Source of the DNA: JACWAE01 sp963847595 | Lineage (GTDB): Bacteria; Chloroflexota; Dehalococcoidia; SZUA-161 | Assembly (NCBI GenBank): GCA_963847595.1 | Contig: CAWKAJ010000003.1 | Location: 332,528-396,527, forward strand | Direction: 5' to 3' | DNA length: 64,000 nucleotides | In this document: in pieces, positions 61,496 to 64,000 of the stretch | Position numbering within the stretch: the stretch's first letter is position 1 | How the letters are laid out: each line of letters begins with the position of its first letter | Made by a program: the position numbers and the translations under genes | The notes under the pieces: model-generated | Seen by the model: only the letters and a program-made list of their open reading frames with translations | Told to the model about the DNA's origin: nothing | Databases searched by the model: none

Positions 61496-63982
61496 CTACT
61501 CGACCTCGATAACTTCTTCGATAACCAATCCTGCTATCTCCTCATCCGACATGTTGAGGATCTCCTTCAAAACATACTCGTTGTGCTCTCCCAGCAAAGG
61601 AGCGCGTTTAAGCTCACATGGCGTTTTCGACAGGACAAAAGCCGGGCGAGGCGCACGGTACTTGCCTGCCTCCGGGTGGTCTAATTCTGAGAAGAAGCCT
61701 CGGTACTTCAATTGAGGGTCATGCTCCATCAGATCCTCACCTGTTTGCAGTACTCCTGCTGCCACTCCAGCTGCTTGCATTGACGTCATCACGTCTTCGG
61801 CCGTCCGGCTGATTGTCCATTGTTCAATCCATTTATCCAGCTCATCCTCGTTGTTCTTCCTCGCAGAGAAACTGGCAAATCGCTCATCCCGACTCCAGTC
61901 CGGATTACCGACAACATTACAGAATCTCGCCCATTCGTCGTCGGTTGACACGCAGATGGCGCACCATCTGTCATTCCCCAGGCATCGATATGCGTTGTGA
62001 GGCACAGCGTCTAGAGAATGATTCCCCATTCTGCCGGCCTCCCGCTTGTTCAGGAGATAGTCAAGGACCAGAGGCGCCATGAATTGCGCCCCGCTCTCAT
62101 ACTGCGAGATGTCGATATACCGTCCCTTGCCGGTTTGCTGTCGATATTCAAGGGCTGCCAGGATGGCCAGCGTGCTGAAACGTGGGGCTATGTAGTCTGT
62201 ATAGGGTCCGTCGGGGCCAATCGGTTCACGGTCCGGCCACCCTGTGATCTGGTTCATCCCTGAAAGAGCTGTCAGATGGAACCCTGTGCCCGGGTGATTT
62301 GCATAAGGCCCGGTTTGCCCCTGCATGCAAGAGCTTAACATGATCACTCCGGGGTTGACTTTCCTTAGTTCCTCGTAACCCAGTCCCATTCTCTGCATTA
62401 CCCCGCCTGCGAAGTTCTCCACTACTATATCAGCCCATGCCGCAAGTCTCTTGGCCACGGCGATGCCTTTCGGCTTGGAGAGGTTGAGAGCGATGCTGAG
62501 TTTGCCGGTATTGTACTGGTTGAATATCCCGCTGCGATTCATCCCCGGAATATCATCTTTGTATGGCGGCGTGGATGAACGGATAGGGTCGGCCCTGCTT
62601 CTGCCCTCCACTTTTATTACCGTCGCGCCGTAATCCGACAGAGGCTTGGTAGTAAGCGGGCCCGCGATGAGCCAGGAGAAATCAAGGACCTTGACTCCCT
62701 GTAACGGGTTTCGGGCAGGATTTGGCTGTGCTGTTTCCGGCTGACTCTTGCGCGGTTCCAGCGAAGAGGGTGTCCCTGCCGAACTCCCTAATTTCTCGAA
62801 AACTTCCGAATTATGCTCGCCGACCAGCGGGGCACGGAGCGATATGTTAGGAGTGGATTCGGAGCTCCTGAAGAAAAGGCCGGGGTATTTGACAACAGCC
62901 CCCACTTCAGTATGCTCTATTTCAACCCAGAACTTCCTTGCTGCAAGCTGGACACTTTCGACAATATCCTTGGCAGTGGCCACGTGATACAGCCTCGCCC
63001 GGTGTCTCAATGCACCTTGAAGCAGTTCGGACTTGGTGCGAGCCAGAAAGAACTTCGCAATCGGCTCTTCGAATCGGTCAACGGCCTCCTGATTCACTTT
63101 AATTGGGTCAACTGTCCATTCAAATGAGCTCAGGAAGGGGTCGCTCGCTTTCTCTTCTTCCATCCACTTGATCAAGGGCAGGTTCCAGGAGCCCTGCAGC
63201 CCAAACCAGTAGATGAATATCACATAGCCATCCTTGCATCTCCAGAGCGTCCGCGACCGGAGGTGTTTTTGGTGTTGTGATCCCCTCCCTCTGATGCCTC
63301 TACGCATATCCCATTCAGGTGTGACGATATACGTACTGTTGTGCACCGATTCCTGAATTGAGGTGTCCACATGTTGTCCCGCCCCCGTTAGTCTACGGTT
63401 ATGGAGGGCGATTAAGGCTCCTACCGCGGCATCGACCGAAGCATTCAGGGATGACTGAGAATGGTGGCTCATTCTGACCGGAGCGCTGTCAGCATGGCCT
63501 GACACGTACATTTCACCGCCCATAGCCCAGGTAACGATATCGGAGGACTTATAGTCACGATATGGTCCTGTCTGTCCAAAGGGAGTGATTGAGACCATGA
63601 TGATGCTGGGGTTTATCTCCTCCAGCGCAGCGTACCCTAGGCCGAGCTTATCCATGTATCCTGGTGAGAAGGACTCGACAACGAAGTCTGACACCTTTGC
63701 CATTCTCTTGAATACGTTCCGGCCCTTGACCGTCGACAAATCGAGCGTTACGCTCTTTTTGCTGGTATTGAAAGCCCACCAGAAAAGGCTTTTTTCGGGA
63801 TCGACCTCATCGTGGTAGAAAGGGCCCCTCAGTCGGCTCGGGTCGCCACCCGGCTTCTCCACTTTGATGACCTCAGCGCCCAGGTCACCAAGCAATTTAC
63901 CGCACAGAAGCCCATTTTCATCCGTCAAATCGAGTACTCGATACGGAGCCAGTATTCCTGCACTCTGATCTTGGTTTACCAT
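61496..63982 (-). CDS. Fused tandem CaiB/BaiF CoA-transferase
   Basis: 828 residues, two full family III CoA-transferase domains. N-terminal domain, about 1-400: LLGDLGAEVIKVEKPGGDPS, FGQTGPYRDYKSSD; the catalytic Asp position is taken by Ser (SQSSLNASV, near 178), so it may be inactive. C-terminal domain, about 415-828: LQGVKVLDFSWLIAGPLTTK, GQTGPYANHP and an Asp in YTDYIAP. This is the same degenerate-plus-active pairing as the separate genes at 33837 and 35045. It should activate a carboxylic acid with CoA. A few bases separate it from the window end. Confidence 0.9.
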   Translation of the reverse strand: MVNQDQSAGILAPYRVLDLTDENGLLCGKLLGDLGAEVIKVEKPGGDPSRLRGPFYHDEVDPEKSLFWWAFNTSKKSVTLDLSTVKGRNVFKRMAKVSDFVVESFSPGYMDKLGLGYAALEEINPSIIMVSITPFGQTGPYRDYKSSDIVTWAMGGEMYVSGHADSAPVRMSHHSQSSLNASVDAAVGALIALHNRRLTGAGQHVDTSIQESVHNSTYIVTPEWDMRRGIRGRGSQHQKHLRSRTLWRCKDGYVIFIYWFGLQGSWNLPLIKWMEEEKASDPFLSSFEWTVDPIKVNQEAVDRFEEPIAKFFLARTKSELLQGALRHRARLYHVATAKDIVESVQLAARKFWVEIEHTEVGAVVKYPGLFFRSSESTPNISLRAPLVGEHNSEVFEKLGSSAGTPSSLEPRKSQPETAQPNPARNPLQGVKVLDFSWLIAGPLTTKPLSDYGATVIKVEGRSRADPIRSSTPPYKDDIPGMNRSGIFNQYNTGKLSIALNLSKPKGIAVAKRLAAWADIVVENFAGGVMQRMGLGYEELRKVNPGVIMLSSCMQGQTGPYANHPGTGFHLTALSGMNQITGWPDREPIGPDGPYTDYIAPRFSTLAILAALEYRQQTGKGRYIDISQYESGAQFMAPLVLDYLLNKREAGRMGNHSLDAVPHNAYRCLGNDRWCAICVSTDDEWARFCNVVGNPDWSRDERFASFSARKNNEDELDKWIEQWTISRTAEDVMTSMQAAGVAAGVLQTGEDLMEHDPQLKYRGFFSELDHPEAGKYRAPRPAFVLSKTPCELKRAPLLGEHNEYVLKEILNMSDEEIAGLVIEEVIEVE

Positions 63983-64000
63983 CTCAGAACTACGCCTCCC

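Overview
The window reads as a chromosomal fragment of an anaerobic or microaerophilic bacterium, most likely Chloroflexota of the Dehalococcoidia type. This is inferred from the gene complement, not from a marker gene: a glycyl radical enzyme with its activase, a 2-hydroxyacyl-CoA dehydratase-type ATPase, several CaiB/BaiF CoA-transferases, many Fe-S and radical SAM proteins, and clusters of short palindromic repeats between operons. No rRNA, tRNA or CRISPR array was found.

Layout. 1-3979: end of an ADP-forming acyl-CoA synthetase subunit, then a two-domain HgdB-like protein with its BadF/HgdC-type ATPase. 4469-6177: an AT-rich three-gene cassette (two DUF488 proteins and a dual-OB protein) that looks acquired. 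6731-12744: a minus-strand cluster built round a glycyl radical enzyme. 13232-24580: mostly plus-strand housekeeping and stress genes (phosphatase, proton-type P-ATPase with a HEAT protein, FabH, HAD phosphatase, peroxiredoxin, M42 peptidase, thioesterase, Rieske protein, membrane ClpP-class protease, aldo/keto reductase). Four promoters here share an upstream dyad element. 24994-26799: a lipoprotein made of 14 near-identical propeller-like repeats. 27003-36334: transporter, FAD and radical SAM enzymes, transglutaminase, RibD and a pair of CoA-transferases.

36715-37233 is the highlight: a glutaredoxin-PDZ fusion whose first active-site cysteine codon is an in-frame TGA followed by a good bacterial SECIS-like hairpin, so it is probably a selenoprotein that normal gene calling truncates. 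A possible structured RNA with its own promoter and terminator lies just upstream. 37345-40441 is a mobile element with a large serine recombinase and an unknown cargo gene.

42145-49981 holds a membrane GGDEF/HD-GYP protein, a GH3-type amidosynthetase with a methyltransferase, a 224-bp MITE-like element and more methyltransferases. 50019-57812 is a compact seven-gene operon encoding a whole 2-oxoacid dehydrogenase complex (E2, E3, LipB, LipA, crotonase, a frameshifted acetoacetate-decarboxylase-like gene, fused E1). The window closes with a LivK-type binding lipoprotein, a small helical protein, a CrtC/AttH-like protein and a fused tandem CoA-transferase. Overall the genes point to acyl-CoA-based catabolism: CoA is placed on acids by synthetase or transferases, the products are modified by radical and dehydratase chemistry, and carbon is oxidised through the lipoylated complex.
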